Shown: positions 10,121 to 17,426 of the stretch, piece after piece
How positions within the stretch are numbered: position 1 is the stretch's first letter
Layout of the letters: each line of letters opens with the position of its first letter
Source: Blastococcus sp. CT_GayMR20
GTDB lineage: Bacteria > Actinomycetota > Actinomycetes > Mycobacteriales > Geodermatophilaceae
Assembly (NCBI RefSeq): GCF_004570345.1
Contig: NZ_SPQM01000068.1
Span: 1-25,122 of the forward strand
Length of the DNA stretch: 25,122 nt
Direction of reading: 5' to 3'
Made by a program: the position numbers and the translations under genes
The notes under the pieces: generated by a model
What the model saw: only the letters and a program-made list of their open reading frames with translations
Database searches by the model: none
What the model was told of the DNA's origin: nothing

Positions 10121-10858
10121 TCAGCCGCGCGGGATCCAGTTGAAGGCGGCCGTGGTCGCCTCCCGGACCGCGTGTGCCAGCGGCCGCAGCGCGTCGTCGC
10201 GCGCGGCTGCCTGCGCGTGGTTCACCGCCGCGCCGGGGGCGTCGGCCGTCGCCAGGTCGAGGACGGCGGCCAGCCGCTGGGCTCGGCCGAGCACCGACAG
10301 CGCGAGCGAATCGTGGTCGGCGGGCAGGCCCGGTGCCGTCGCCTGGGACAGCCCCGTGAGCAGGGCGGGAACCTCCGGGTTCCAGCGGGCCACGTCGAGC
10401 CCGGCGAGCGTGCGCGCCGCGTCACTGACGGCGAGATCCAGCTCCCCGGACAGCCGGCGCAGCGAGCCCTCGACGGGCGGCGCGACCGGCCGGGCGCCGT
10501 CCACCGGGAACGCCGTCCACAGGACGGCCTCGGGCCCGGCGGCCTCCGGGACGAGGGCCAGCCGCTCGCCGACGGCGGCCTGGCCGGCCTCCACGGCCAG
10601 GGCAGCCAGCCCCGGCACCGACGGCAGCCCGCGGACGTCGCCCGGCACGGGCAGGACCAGGCGGAAGCGTTGTTCCCCGAGGCTGCGCAGGGCGGTGAGC
10701 GCCCAGCCGAGCGGGACGGCGTCCTCGGTACCGGGGAGCCCGGCGACCCGGTGGGCGGCGTCGCCGAGCAGCGCGTCGAGCGCCTCGTCGTAGGACGTGC
10801 GGCCGTTGAGCCAGGCCGTGGACCAGACCGCGAACCGGCCGGCAGGGAGATCGCGCAC
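10121..10858 (-). CDS. Conserved actinobacterial protein of unknown function
   Basis: A 245-residue protein I cannot assign to a family. The sequence looks genuinely coding: balanced composition, FAVWSTAWLNGRTSYDEALDAL at the start, LVLPVPGDVRGLPSVP in the middle and a helical Ala/Leu-rich second half ending FNWIPRG. No signal peptide, membrane helix or catalytic motif is visible. The GTG at 10858 has TAGCCT exactly 6 bases upstream, which would start the transcript on the GTG. It is divergent from nfeD and codirectional with the hemerythrin gene. Confidence 0.65.
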   Translation of the reverse strand: MRDLPAGRFAVWSTAWLNGRTSYDEALDALLGDAAHRVAGLPGTEDAVPLGWALTALRSLGEQRFRLVLPVPGDVRGLPSVPGLAALAVEAGQAAVGERLALVPEAAGPEAVLWTAFPVDGARPVAPPVEGSLRRLSGELDLAVSDAARTLAGLDVARWNPEVPALLTGLSQATAPGLPADHDSLALSVLGRAQRLAAVLDLATADAPGAAVNHAQAAARDDALRPLAHAVREATTAAFNWIPRG

Positions 10859-10864
10859 CTCCCG

Positions 10865-10870
10865 AGGCTA
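10865..10870 (-). promoter_or_regulatory. -10 element for a leaderless transcript
   Basis: Minus-strand TAGCCT, a good TANNNT -10, stands 6 bases before the GTG start at 10858, so the first transcribed base would be the G of GTG. Confidence 0.5.
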
Positions 10871-10930
10871 CGACGGCACCCGACGGCGTTCCGATATCAG
10901 TTCGGCAGCGCAGAGCTGGTGGACGCTCTC

Positions 10931-10954
10931 AGAACCGGCGGGTTCTGCGACACT
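10931..10954 (+). promoter_or_regulatory. Palindrome and -10 element upstream of nfeD
   Basis: AGAACC-GGCG-GGTTCT (10931-10946) is a perfect inverted repeat. GACACT (10949-10954) follows, then 6 bases and the nfeD ATG. The palindrome would cover the promoter spacer, so it could be an operator. The -10 lacks the initial T of TANNNT. Confidence 0.38.
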
Positions 10955-10960
10955 CCGCCC

Positions 10961-11398
10961 ATGGCTGCGTGGTTGCTCTGGCTCATCGCCGCGGGCCTGT
11001 TCGCGGCGGGCGAGGTCGTCAGCCTCGATCTCGTCCTGCTCATGTTCGCCGGCGGCGCCCTCGGTGGGATGACCGTCGCCCTGCTCGGCGGCGCCACGGT
11101 GCTGCAGCTGATCGCGTTCATCGCGGTCTCCGGGCTCCTGCTGGCCCTCGTCCGTCCCATCGCCACGAAGCACCTCACGAACCGGACGCCGCTGCAGCTG
11201 GACGGCGTCGACACCCTGATCGGCCGCACCGCCCGGGTGACCCGCGACGTCGACGCCTCCGGGGGTCGGATCCGCATGGGCGCCGACGAGTGGACGGCGC
11301 GCAGCCAGCACAGCGGCGAGACGTTCGCCGTCGGCGCGACGGTCCGCATCCTGCAGGTCGACGGTGCAACCGCGGTGGTCGGCGACGCGTTGGAGTGA
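10961..11398 (+). CDS. NfeD-like membrane protein
   Basis: A 145-residue short NfeD family protein. The first 67 residues hold three hydrophobic segments (about 3-21, 24-44 and 47-66), followed by a soluble OB-fold of about 75 residues with the typical GVDTLIGRTARVTRDVDASGG opening and VLQVDG-like strand near the end. NfeD proteins partner with SPFH/stomatin proteins in membrane microdomains or quality control, and an SPFH gene follows by 91 bases on the same strand. The ATG at 10961 has no Shine-Dalgarno and has a -10-like GACACT 6 bases upstream. Longer upstream frames overlap the minus-strand genes and are rejected. Confidence 0.85.
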   Translation: MAAWLLWLIAAGLFAAGEVVSLDLVLLMFAGGALGGMTVALLGGATVLQLIAFIAVSGLLLALVRPIATKHLTNRTPLQLDGVDTLIGRTARVTRDVDASGGRIRMGADEWTARSQHSGETFAVGATVRILQVDGATAVVGDALE

Positions 11399-11401
11399 TC
11401 G

Positions 11402-11415
11402 CAGGGTCGACCCTG
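11402..11415. repeat. 14-base perfect palindrome between nfeD and the SPFH gene
   Basis: CAGGGTCGACCCTG begins 4 bases after the nfeD stop. It could form a small hairpin (5-base stem, TCGA loop) or bind a dimeric regulator; it is too short to be a convincing terminator. Confidence 0.4.
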
Positions 11416-11489
11416 TGGATCATGCGTGACCCGGCGGACCGGCCAGGGCAGGATCGGACCGGTACCGCCCCCACCGAAGGGAGCCCGCC

Positions 11490-12674
11490 GTGGAACCGGC
11501 AATCATCGCGCTGCTCGTCGTCGCCCTGGTGGTGATCGTCGTGCTGGCCAAGAGCGTGACGATCGTGCCCCAGGCCCAGGCGAAGGTGATCGAGCGGCTG
11601 GGTCGTTACAGCCGCACGCTGTCGCCCGGCCTGAACCTCCTGGTGCCCTTCGTCGACCGGGTGCGCGCGACCATCGACCTGCGCGAGCAGGTCATCTCCT
11701 TCCCGCCGCAGCCGGTCATCACGTCGGACAACCTGCAGGTCGGCATCGACACCGTCGTCTACTTCCAGGTGACCGACCCGCGGCTGGCCGTCTACGGCAT
11801 CGCGAACTACATCACCGGCATGGAGCAGCTGACGACGACGACCCTCCGCAACGTGGTCGGTGGGCTCAACCTCGAGGGCGCACTGACCGGCCGCGACGGC
11901 ATCAACAGCCAGCTGCGCGAGGTCCTCGACGGCACGACGGGCCCCTGGGGCCTGCGCGTCGCCCGGGTGGAGATCAAGGCCATCGACCCGCCGCCGTCTA
12001 TCCGCGACTCCATGGAGAAGCAGATGCGCGCCGACCGCGACAAGCGGGCGATCATCCTCACCGCCGAGGGCGCCCGGCAGTCGGCGATCACCACCGCCGA
12101 GGGGCAGAAGGCTGCGGCGATCCTGTCCGCCGAGGGCAAGAAGCAGGCGGCCATCCTCGAGGCGGAGGCCGAGCGGCAGAGCCGCATCCTTCGCGCCGAG
12201 GGTGAGCGGGCCGCGCTGTTCCTCCAGGCCCAGGGCCAGGCGAAGTCGATCGAGACGGTCTTCCAGGCGATCCACGACGGCAAGCCCGACCAGGGCCTGC
12301 TGGCCTACCAGTACCTGCAGACGCTGCCGAAGATCGCGCAGGGCGACGCCAACAAGATGTGGATCGTCCCCAGCGAGTTCAGCAAGGCACTGGAGGGGCT
12401 GTCGAGGCTGGGCGGCGTCGAGGGCGACGGGAAGTCGTGGCTGGACGTCGAGCCGAACGGCAACGGCGCCGCCAAGGTCGACGGCATCGACACCACCGAC
12501 TGGTTCCAGTCGCAGCTGCCGCCCGCGGCCGAGCAGCCGGAGGCCAAGATCGAGCTGTCGAGCATTGCCGATGCCCCGCCGCCGCCGACCCCGTCGCTCG
12601 CCCAGGCGAAGGAAGAGGCCCGCGAGGGCAGCACGGCCGCGTACCCGGGCCGGGAGCTCCCCCCGGGGCAGTGA
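11490..12674 (+). CDS. SPFH / stomatin-prohibitin band 7 membrane protein
   Basis: A 394-residue protein with an N-terminal membrane helix (about 3-21, IIALLVVALVVIVVLA) followed directly by the band 7 domain: VPQAQAKVIERLGRYSRTL, GLNLLVPFVDRV, IDLREQVISFPPQPVITSDN and NVVGGLNLEGALTGRD. Residues about 180-265 are a charged Ala/Glu/Lys/Arg helix with repeated AEG units, the coiled coil through which these proteins oligomerise. The 120-residue tail is acidic and proline-rich at the end, probably disordered. Such rings organise membrane domains and often work with NfeD, encoded just upstream. The GTG at 11490 has GAAGGGA 8 bases before it. A strong hairpin terminator follows. Confidence 0.93.
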   Translation: MEPAIIALLVVALVVIVVLAKSVTIVPQAQAKVIERLGRYSRTLSPGLNLLVPFVDRVRATIDLREQVISFPPQPVITSDNLQVGIDTVVYFQVTDPRLAVYGIANYITGMEQLTTTTLRNVVGGLNLEGALTGRDGINSQLREVLDGTTGPWGLRVARVEIKAIDPPPSIRDSMEKQMRADRDKRAIILTAEGARQSAITTAEGQKAAAILSAEGKKQAAILEAEAERQSRILRAEGERAALFLQAQGQAKSIETVFQAIHDGKPDQGLLAYQYLQTLPKIAQGDANKMWIVPSEFSKALEGLSRLGGVEGDGKSWLDVEPNGNGAAKVDGIDTTDWFQSQLPPAAEQPEAKIELSSIADAPPPPTPSLAQAKEEAREGSTAAYPGRELPPGQ

Positions 12675-12684
12675 CAGGGACTTG

Positions 12685-12724
12685 CGTCGTCGTGCGAAAG
12701 CCGTCGGGCTTTCGCACGACGACG
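12685..12724. terminator. Strong bidirectional hairpin terminator
   Basis: Bases 12685-12702 and 12707-12724 are perfect reverse complements, giving an 18-base stem with a 4-base loop (GTCG). It lies between the SPFH stop (12674) and the sigma factor stop (12726) of converging genes and, being symmetrical, can serve both. Confidence 0.85.
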
Positions 12725-12725
12725 G

Positions 12726-13709
12726 TCAGTCCTTGAGCAGGCCTTCGCGGAGCTTGGCCAGGGTCTGGCTGAGCAGCCGCGACACGTGCATCTGCGAGAT
12801 GCCGATGTCGGCAGCGATCTGCGACTGCGTCATGTTCCCGAAGAACCGCAGGATCAGGATGCGACGCTCGCGGGCGGGGATCGTGGCCAGCAGCGGCTGC
12901 AGCGACTCCCGGTACTCCACGCCCTCGAGCGCGGCGTCCTCCTCGCCCAGCGTGGCGGCGAGGGTGGGGGAGTCGTCCTCGCCCGAGAGCCGCTCGTCCA
13001 GCGAGCTGCTCCGGTAGGCGTTGGCGACCGCGAGGCCCTCCAGGACCTCTGCCCGGGGGATCTTGAGGTGCTCGGCCAGCTCGGAGGGGGTCGGCGCCCG
13101 GCCGTTCTTCTGCGCCAGCTCACCCACGGCCGCGTTCAGCGACAGGTGCAGCTCCTGCAGCCGGCGGGGGACGCGCACCGACCAGCCCTGGTCGCGGAAG
13201 TGCCGCTTGATCTCGCCGGTGATCGTCGGGACGGCGAAGGAGAGGAACTCCACGCCACGCGTCGGGTCGAACCGGTCGATGGCGGCGATCAGGCCGAGCG
13301 TGCCGACCTGCAGGAGGTCGTCGAAGGGCTCGCCGCGGTTGCTGAACCGACGGGCGAAGTGGCGGACCAGCGGCAGGTGCTCCTCGACGAGGATCTCCCG
13401 GAGCCGCTCCCGCCGCGGGTCACCCTTCTCCAGGGTTGCCAGCTCCGCGAACAGCGGTGCCGTGCGCTCGGCGCGGCGGCGGTTGTCCGAGACCGGGGGA
13501 GCGTCGGGCGTCACCTCGGCGACGTCCGCCGCCGGCTCGCCGGCCCGGTCGGCCGGCCGCGGGTCGGGGACGTCGGAGGGCTCCACCTCGGCCCCTGCCT
13601 CGCGGCCGCCGTTCTTCTCGGCCGACGCAGCCGGGAGCGCCTCGGACCGCTGATCCGGGAGCGGCACCTCCACGATGGGCGTCTCGTCCGTCGAGGGTGA
13701 CCGGGTCAC
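12726..13709 (-). CDS. sigF: RNA polymerase sigma factor, SigF/SigB general-stress type
   Basis: A 327-residue sigma-70 family factor of the SigB/SigF/SigG branch. Region 2 spans about 105-180 (HLPLVRHFARRF, DDLLQVGTLGLIAAIDRFDP, FLSFAVPTITGEIKRHFRDQ), region 3 about 185-260, and region 4 about 268-322 with a helix-turn-helix at QSQIAADIGISQMHVSRLLS. About 80 residues ahead of region 2 are a Pro/Ala/Glu-rich extension, making it longer than the usual 260. The GTG at 13709 overlaps the stop of the anti-sigma gene by 3-4 bases, which fixes the start and shows coupling as in mycobacterial usfX-sigF. It should direct RNA polymerase to stress promoters when released from the anti-sigma factor. Confidence 0.9.
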   Translation of the reverse strand: MTRSPSTDETPIVEVPLPDQRSEALPAASAEKNGGREAGAEVEPSDVPDPRPADRAGEPAADVAEVTPDAPPVSDNRRRAERTAPLFAELATLEKGDPRRERLREILVEEHLPLVRHFARRFSNRGEPFDDLLQVGTLGLIAAIDRFDPTRGVEFLSFAVPTITGEIKRHFRDQGWSVRVPRRLQELHLSLNAAVGELAQKNGRAPTPSELAEHLKIPRAEVLEGLAVANAYRSSSLDERLSGEDDSPTLAATLGEEDAALEGVEYRESLQPLLATIPARERRILILRFFGNMTQSQIAADIGISQMHVSRLLSQTLAKLREGLLKD

Positions 13710-14203
13710 CGGGCCACCGAGAGGTTCTGGCCCGCACCGCTCCCGACCTCGGTCGGGTGCTGGCCCGGCAGGTACTTGTCCATCGCGATGAGGCCGACAG
13801 GGGTGTCGCTGCCGTCCCCCGCGGGCACGCCGGCCTGCGTGGACCGGCGGGCGTGCACGGCGTCGACGAGCGTCGCCAGGATCGCCCAGCCGAATCCGTC
13901 CTGGGGCACCTCCGTGCCCTCGGCGGTCGGGACCCACGCCTCGATGTGCAGGCCCGCGCGCGTCGTCTCGAAGATCACCGTGAGCGGCGCCTCACCCGCT
14001 GCGATCTGGCTGAGCGTCGCACAGGCCTCGTCGACGGCGAGCCGGAGGTCCTCGACCGCGTCGAGGTCGTAGTCCATCCGGATCGCGAGGTCACCGGCCA
14101 TGGCCCGGACGGCGGGCAGCTGGGTCGCCGTGGTGGGCACCCGGAGTTCCAGGCGCTCGGGGCGCCGTCCGTCCTGGGCGAGGGGAACCCTCGAGTCGAC
14201 CAT
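13706..14203 (-). CDS. rsbW: Anti-sigma factor, RsbW/UsfX-like histidine-kinase-like ATPase
   Basis: A 165-residue GHKL-fold anti-sigma factor that should bind and hold the SigF product encoded immediately downstream. It resembles mycobacterial UsfX: LELRVPTTATQLPAVRAMAGDLA, DLDAVEDLRLAVDEACATL (N-box with Glu59) and FGWAILATLVDAV, parallel to UsfX. The Asn expected four residues after the catalytic Glu in kinases such as RsbW is Thr63 here, and the glycine boxes are poor, so kinase activity may be weak or altered. The ATG at 14203 has AAGGAG 9 bases upstream; a 109-codon in-frame extension runs through the promoter and is rejected. Confidence 0.88.
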   Translation of the reverse strand: MVDSRVPLAQDGRRPERLELRVPTTATQLPAVRAMAGDLAIRMDYDLDAVEDLRLAVDEACATLSQIAAGEAPLTVIFETTRAGLHIEAWVPTAEGTEVPQDGFGWAILATLVDAVHARRSTQAGVPAGDGSDTPVGLIAMDKYLPGQHPTEVGSGAGQNLSVAR

Positions 14204-14327
14204 CCGTGTGTGCTCCTTCGGTCCCGCACGCCCGGTCCTCGGGCGGCGGCGCGTTCTCGTGTCAGGTGCCCGCCCGGGGTTTCCAGCGGGAGCGGGACGA
14301 GTCCCGGCTGTGGCCAACCGCAGCGCT

Positions 14328-14354
14328 TTACCCGCCTCGGCGGGGCTGCCAAAC
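14328..14354 (-). promoter_or_regulatory. SigF-type promoter for rsbW-sigF
   Basis: On the minus strand GTTTGG (14354-14349), 15 bases, then GGGTAA (14333-14328) fits the SigB/SigF consensus of a GTTT -35 and a GGGTA -10. It lies about 125 bases upstream of the rsbW ATG and implies positive autoregulation, as known for sigma-B and mycobacterial sigma-F operons. Confidence 0.65.
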
Positions 14355-14429
14355 GTAACGGTTGCCACCCACCACCGTAGGCGTCCACGCGGTTGCCGGT
14401 ACCCGGTGGCTGGTATTGGCTGGCCTGAG

Positions 14430-16283
14430 ATGAGTACCAGTCCCGGCAGTCTGCCACCCGCCCCTGGCACCGCCGGGGACGCGGGGACCGCTGCGCTGGT
14501 CGCGGCGATGGAGGGCGCGCCGGCGGCCATCTACTGCGTCGACGCCACCGCCGAGCCGGTCTGGGCGAACGAGCGGGCCCGCGCGCTGGGCTCCGGCCCG
14601 GAGGACATCCCGGTCGTCGACGGGCGTCCGGTCGCCGACGTGGTCGACGGCGTCCTGCGCACGGGACAGCCCCAGACGGTCTGCGGCCCACTGGGCCCCG
14701 ACGGGCCCAGCGCGACCGTGATGGTGCGCCCGCTGCGCGTGGCCGGTGGCCGGGGGGCCCTGGTCATCCTGGAGTCCGACGACGCGGCCACCGACCACTC
14801 GCTGTGGCCGAGGCCGGCCGACGTCGTCGAGCAGGCCCAGCTGTCGTTGCTGCCGCCGTCCCTCCCGATGCTCCCCGACCTGCACCTCTCGGGCAGCTAC
14901 CACCGGGCGACGTCCGCGCGTGCCGCCGGCGGAGACTGGTACGACGCGGTGTCGCTCGGCTCCGGGCGCGTGGCGCTCGTCGTCGGAGACGCCGTCGGTC
15001 ACGGCGTGCCGGCCGCCGGGGCGATGAGCCGGCTGCGCGGGGCGATGCGGTCCTCGGCGCTGCGCGATCCGTCGCCGGCCGCCGTCCTCGCCGCGCTCGA
15101 CGACTTCGCCGGGCAGATGGAGGACGTCGAGGGCGCGTCGGTCTTCTACGGGGTGCTCGACGCCGGCACCGGCGATCTCAGCTACGCCGCTGCCGGGCAC
15201 CCGCCGCCGCTGGTGGTCGGCTCGGACGGCGGCGCCACGTTCCTGCCGCTCGACCCCCGACCGCCCCTGGGCAGCGACCCGGGCGCGGCCACCGTCGTGG
15301 CACGGCACGTGCTCGAGCAGGGCGCGACGCTCGTGCTGTTCAGCAACGGGGTCGTCGCCGGCACGCCCCCGGAGACCGACGACGCGATGCAGCGGCTCGC
15401 CGACGTGGCCCACGACGTGTTCGCGGCACCCGGGGCGCTCGACGCCGGGGGGCCGACGGACCTGGCGGCGTCGGTCGCCGAGGGGGTGCGCTCGCCGAAG
15501 GGCTGGCCCGACGACGTCGCCGTCCTCGTGGCGCACCGCCGGGCGGTGTCGGTCGAGCCCCTGCACCTGGACCTCGTCGCCACGCCGTCGGTGCTCCCGG
15601 GGATCCGCCGCCGGCTCGGCGCCTGGCTCACCGCGCTCGGCATGGGCGAGCAGGACCGGGTGGGGGTCATGGTCGCCGTGGGCGAGGCCTGTGCCAACGC
15701 CGCCGAGCACGCCTACCGCGGCACCGAGCCCGGCCCGATGTCCGTCACGGCGCGCGTCGACGTCGACGGCGTACTCACCGTGGTGGTGCGGGACCAGGGC
15801 GCCTGGCGGCCGCCGGACCGCGACCCGGGCGACCGTGGCCGGGGGCTGCTGATCATGCGGCAGCTCGTCGACGGCGTCGTCCTGGAGGAGGAGCCGCGGG
15901 GGACGACGGTGACCCTCAGCGTGCGCCTGCGGCGGACCCCTGACGTCGACCCCGACCATCCGGCGGTCACGGCCGGTGCGACGGTCACCGTCGACCGGGA
16001 CGGCGCCCGGCCCGTCGTGCGCGTCAGCGGCGCGGTGGACGAGATCAGCGCCGAGCAGATGCGCATCCGGCTCCTGGAGGCCAGCCACGGAGGCACCGGC
16101 CGCGTGGAGCTGGACCTGGCGGCGGTCACCCTGTTCAGCAGCGCGGCGGTGCGGGTCGTGCTGGCCATCGCCCGCATCGCGCGCGACGAGGGCTGGCGGC
16201 TCGTCGTGCACGCCGCGGAGGGCCGGGTCACCCGGCACATCCTGGAGATCAGCGGCCTGGGGGGGCTGGTCGACCTGCGGTGA
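14430..16283 (+). CDS. Multidomain stress regulator: sensor-like domain, SpoIIE/RsbU PP2C phosphatase, RsbW-like kinase and STAS domain
   Basis: A 617-residue protein that packs a whole partner-switching circuit in one chain. Residues about 20-110 look like a PAS sensor fold. About 130-370 is a SpoIIE-type PP2C phosphatase (AAGGDWYD with Asp169 and Asp172, GDAVGHG with Asp187, AAAGHPPP, PDDVAVLV). About 375-495 is a GHKL ATPase with an intact N-box (GEACANAAEHAY, Glu419 and Asn423) and DRGRGLLIM. About 505-617 is a STAS domain with FSSAAV (Ser570, Ser571). The phosphatase should dephosphorylate an anti-anti-sigma STAS protein to free SigF. The metal-site Asp of the usual TDG motif is Asn306 (SNG). 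It is divergent from rsbW-sigF. The start at ATG 14430 is the first plausible one; GTG 14406 is possible. Confidence 0.88.
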   Translation: MSTSPGSLPPAPGTAGDAGTAALVAAMEGAPAAIYCVDATAEPVWANERARALGSGPEDIPVVDGRPVADVVDGVLRTGQPQTVCGPLGPDGPSATVMVRPLRVAGGRGALVILESDDAATDHSLWPRPADVVEQAQLSLLPPSLPMLPDLHLSGSYHRATSARAAGGDWYDAVSLGSGRVALVVGDAVGHGVPAAGAMSRLRGAMRSSALRDPSPAAVLAALDDFAGQMEDVEGASVFYGVLDAGTGDLSYAAAGHPPPLVVGSDGGATFLPLDPRPPLGSDPGAATVVARHVLEQGATLVLFSNGVVAGTPPETDDAMQRLADVAHDVFAAPGALDAGGPTDLAASVAEGVRSPKGWPDDVAVLVAHRRAVSVEPLHLDLVATPSVLPGIRRRLGAWLTALGMGEQDRVGVMVAVGEACANAAEHAYRGTEPGPMSVTARVDVDGVLTVVVRDQGAWRPPDRDPGDRGRGLLIMRQLVDGVVLEEEPRGTTVTLSVRLRRTPDVDPDHPAVTAGATVTVDRDGARPVVRVSGAVDEISAEQMRIRLLEASHGGTGRVELDLAAVTLFSSAAVRVVLAIARIARDEGWRLVVHAAEGRVTRHILEISGLGGLVDLR

Positions 16284-16317
16284 CCCCGCCCGTCCGGGGA
16301 TCGGCGCGCGGGGTCCC

Positions 16318-16346
16318 GTTTGGGGAACCGGTCCGGTGCACATCCT
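16318..16346 (+). promoter_or_regulatory. Candidate promoter for topoisomerase IB (leaderless)
   Basis: CATCCT (16341-16346) lies 6 bases before the GTG start, and GTTTGG (16318-16323) is 17 bases further upstream. The -10 matches TANNNT at two of three positions; initiation would fall on the start codon. Confidence 0.35.
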
Positions 16347-16352
16347 CCGAGC

Positions 16353-17378
16353 GTGAGACTTCGGCGCAGCGACGTGAACGGTCCCGGGTACCGGCGTCGC
16401 AGGGCCGGTCGGGGCTTCGCCTACTACGACACCGACGGTGCGCTGATCAAGGACGACGACCGGCTGGACCGCATCCGGGGTCTGGCCATCCCGCCGGCGT
16501 GGCGCGACGTCTGGATCTGCCCGTGGCCGAACGGCCACATCCAGGCCACCGGGTTCGACGTCGCGGGGCGTCGGCAGTACCGGTACCACGACCAGTGGCG
16601 GGCCCGACGGGACGCCGAGAAGCACGAGCGGGTGCTGCAGATCGCCCGCGAGCTGCCCGACGTCCGGGACGCCGTCAAGGCGGGTCTGCGCACCCGCGGT
16701 CTCAACCGGGACCGGGTGCTGGCCACCGCGATCCGGCTGCTCGACCTCGGCGCGTTCCGCATCGGCAGCGAGCAGTACGAGGAGGAGAACGGCACCTACG
16801 GGCTGGCCACCCTGAAGCGCTCGCACGTGTCGGTGCGCGGTGAGCGGACGTTCTACTCCTACACCGCCAAGGGCGGCATCGAGCGGGAGGTCGAGATCAC
16901 CGACCGGCCCACGGCGACCGTCGTCCGGCAGCTGCTGGAGCGGCCGGACGACGCCGGTGAGGACCTGCTGGCCTACCAGACCGAGGACGGCGAGTGGCGC
17001 GACGTGACCAGCGCCGAGATCAACGCCTACCTCAAGGAGATCAGCGGCGCGGAGATCACCGCGAAGGACTTCCGCACGTGGACCGCCACGGTGCTGATGG
17101 CCGCCGCCCTGGCGGAGGTGCCGCCGCCGGCGTCGAGGACCGCGCGGAAGAAGGTGATCAGCGCCGCGTACAAGCAGGTCAGCGAACAGCTCGGGAACAC
17201 GCCGGCGGTGTGCAAGGCCAGCTACGTCGACCCCCGGGTGGTCGACCGGTTCGAGAACGGGGAGACCGTGGCACACGTGCTCCGGGAGGCCGACGAGGCC
17301 CTGTCGTCAGGGGGGATGGCCGACCGCGACACCCAGAAGGTGCTGGAGCAGGCGGTCTGCCAGCTGCTGTCGGCCTAG
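16353..17378 (+). CDS. DNA topoisomerase IB (poxvirus/eukaryote type)
   Basis: A 341-residue type IB topoisomerase, which relaxes supercoils by nicking one strand through a 3'-phosphotyrosine. The N-terminal domain (GFAYYDTDG, IPPAWRDVWICPWPNGHIQATG, RRQYRYHDQW) is the usual bacterial one. Catalytic residues can be placed as Arg136 (FRIGSEQY), Lys173 (YTAKGG), Arg241 (KDFRTW), Asn282 (LGNTPAV) and the nucleophile Tyr291 (ASYVDPR). Asn282 stands where the vaccinia enzyme has His, as is also the case in Deinococcus. The GTG at 16353 was chosen because family members begin just before the 'LRRSD-GPG-RR' stretch; a TTG 33 bases upstream is possible. It converges on the STAS gene across a hairpin. 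Confidence 0.92.
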   Translation: MRLRRSDVNGPGYRRRRAGRGFAYYDTDGALIKDDDRLDRIRGLAIPPAWRDVWICPWPNGHIQATGFDVAGRRQYRYHDQWRARRDAEKHERVLQIARELPDVRDAVKAGLRTRGLNRDRVLATAIRLLDLGAFRIGSEQYEEENGTYGLATLKRSHVSVRGERTFYSYTAKGGIEREVEITDRPTATVVRQLLERPDDAGEDLLAYQTEDGEWRDVTSAEINAYLKEISGAEITAKDFRTWTATVLMAAALAEVPPPASRTARKKVISAAYKQVSEQLGNTPAVCKASYVDPRVVDRFENGETVAHVLREADEALSSGGMADRDTQKVLEQAVCQLLSA

Positions 17379-17382
17379 TCGC

Positions 17383-17416
17383 CGAAGGCCCCGCCGGCGA
17401 ACCGGTGGGGCCTTCG
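17383..17416. terminator. Hairpin terminator between convergent genes
   Basis: Bases 17383-17397 pair with 17402-17416 (15 base pairs, one G-T) around a CGAA loop; the outer ten, CGAAGGCCCC, are perfect. It starts 5 bases after the topoisomerase stop and ends 10 bases before the STAS stop, so it can serve both genes. Confidence 0.8.
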
Positions 17417-17426
17417 ACTGCCGAGC

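Noticed and set aside
14328..17276. A 982-codon open frame on the minus strand
   Set aside because: It lies antisense to the multidomain regulator and topoisomerase IB, both of which have clear catalytic motifs; its translation is His/Arg/Gly-rich mirror sequence.
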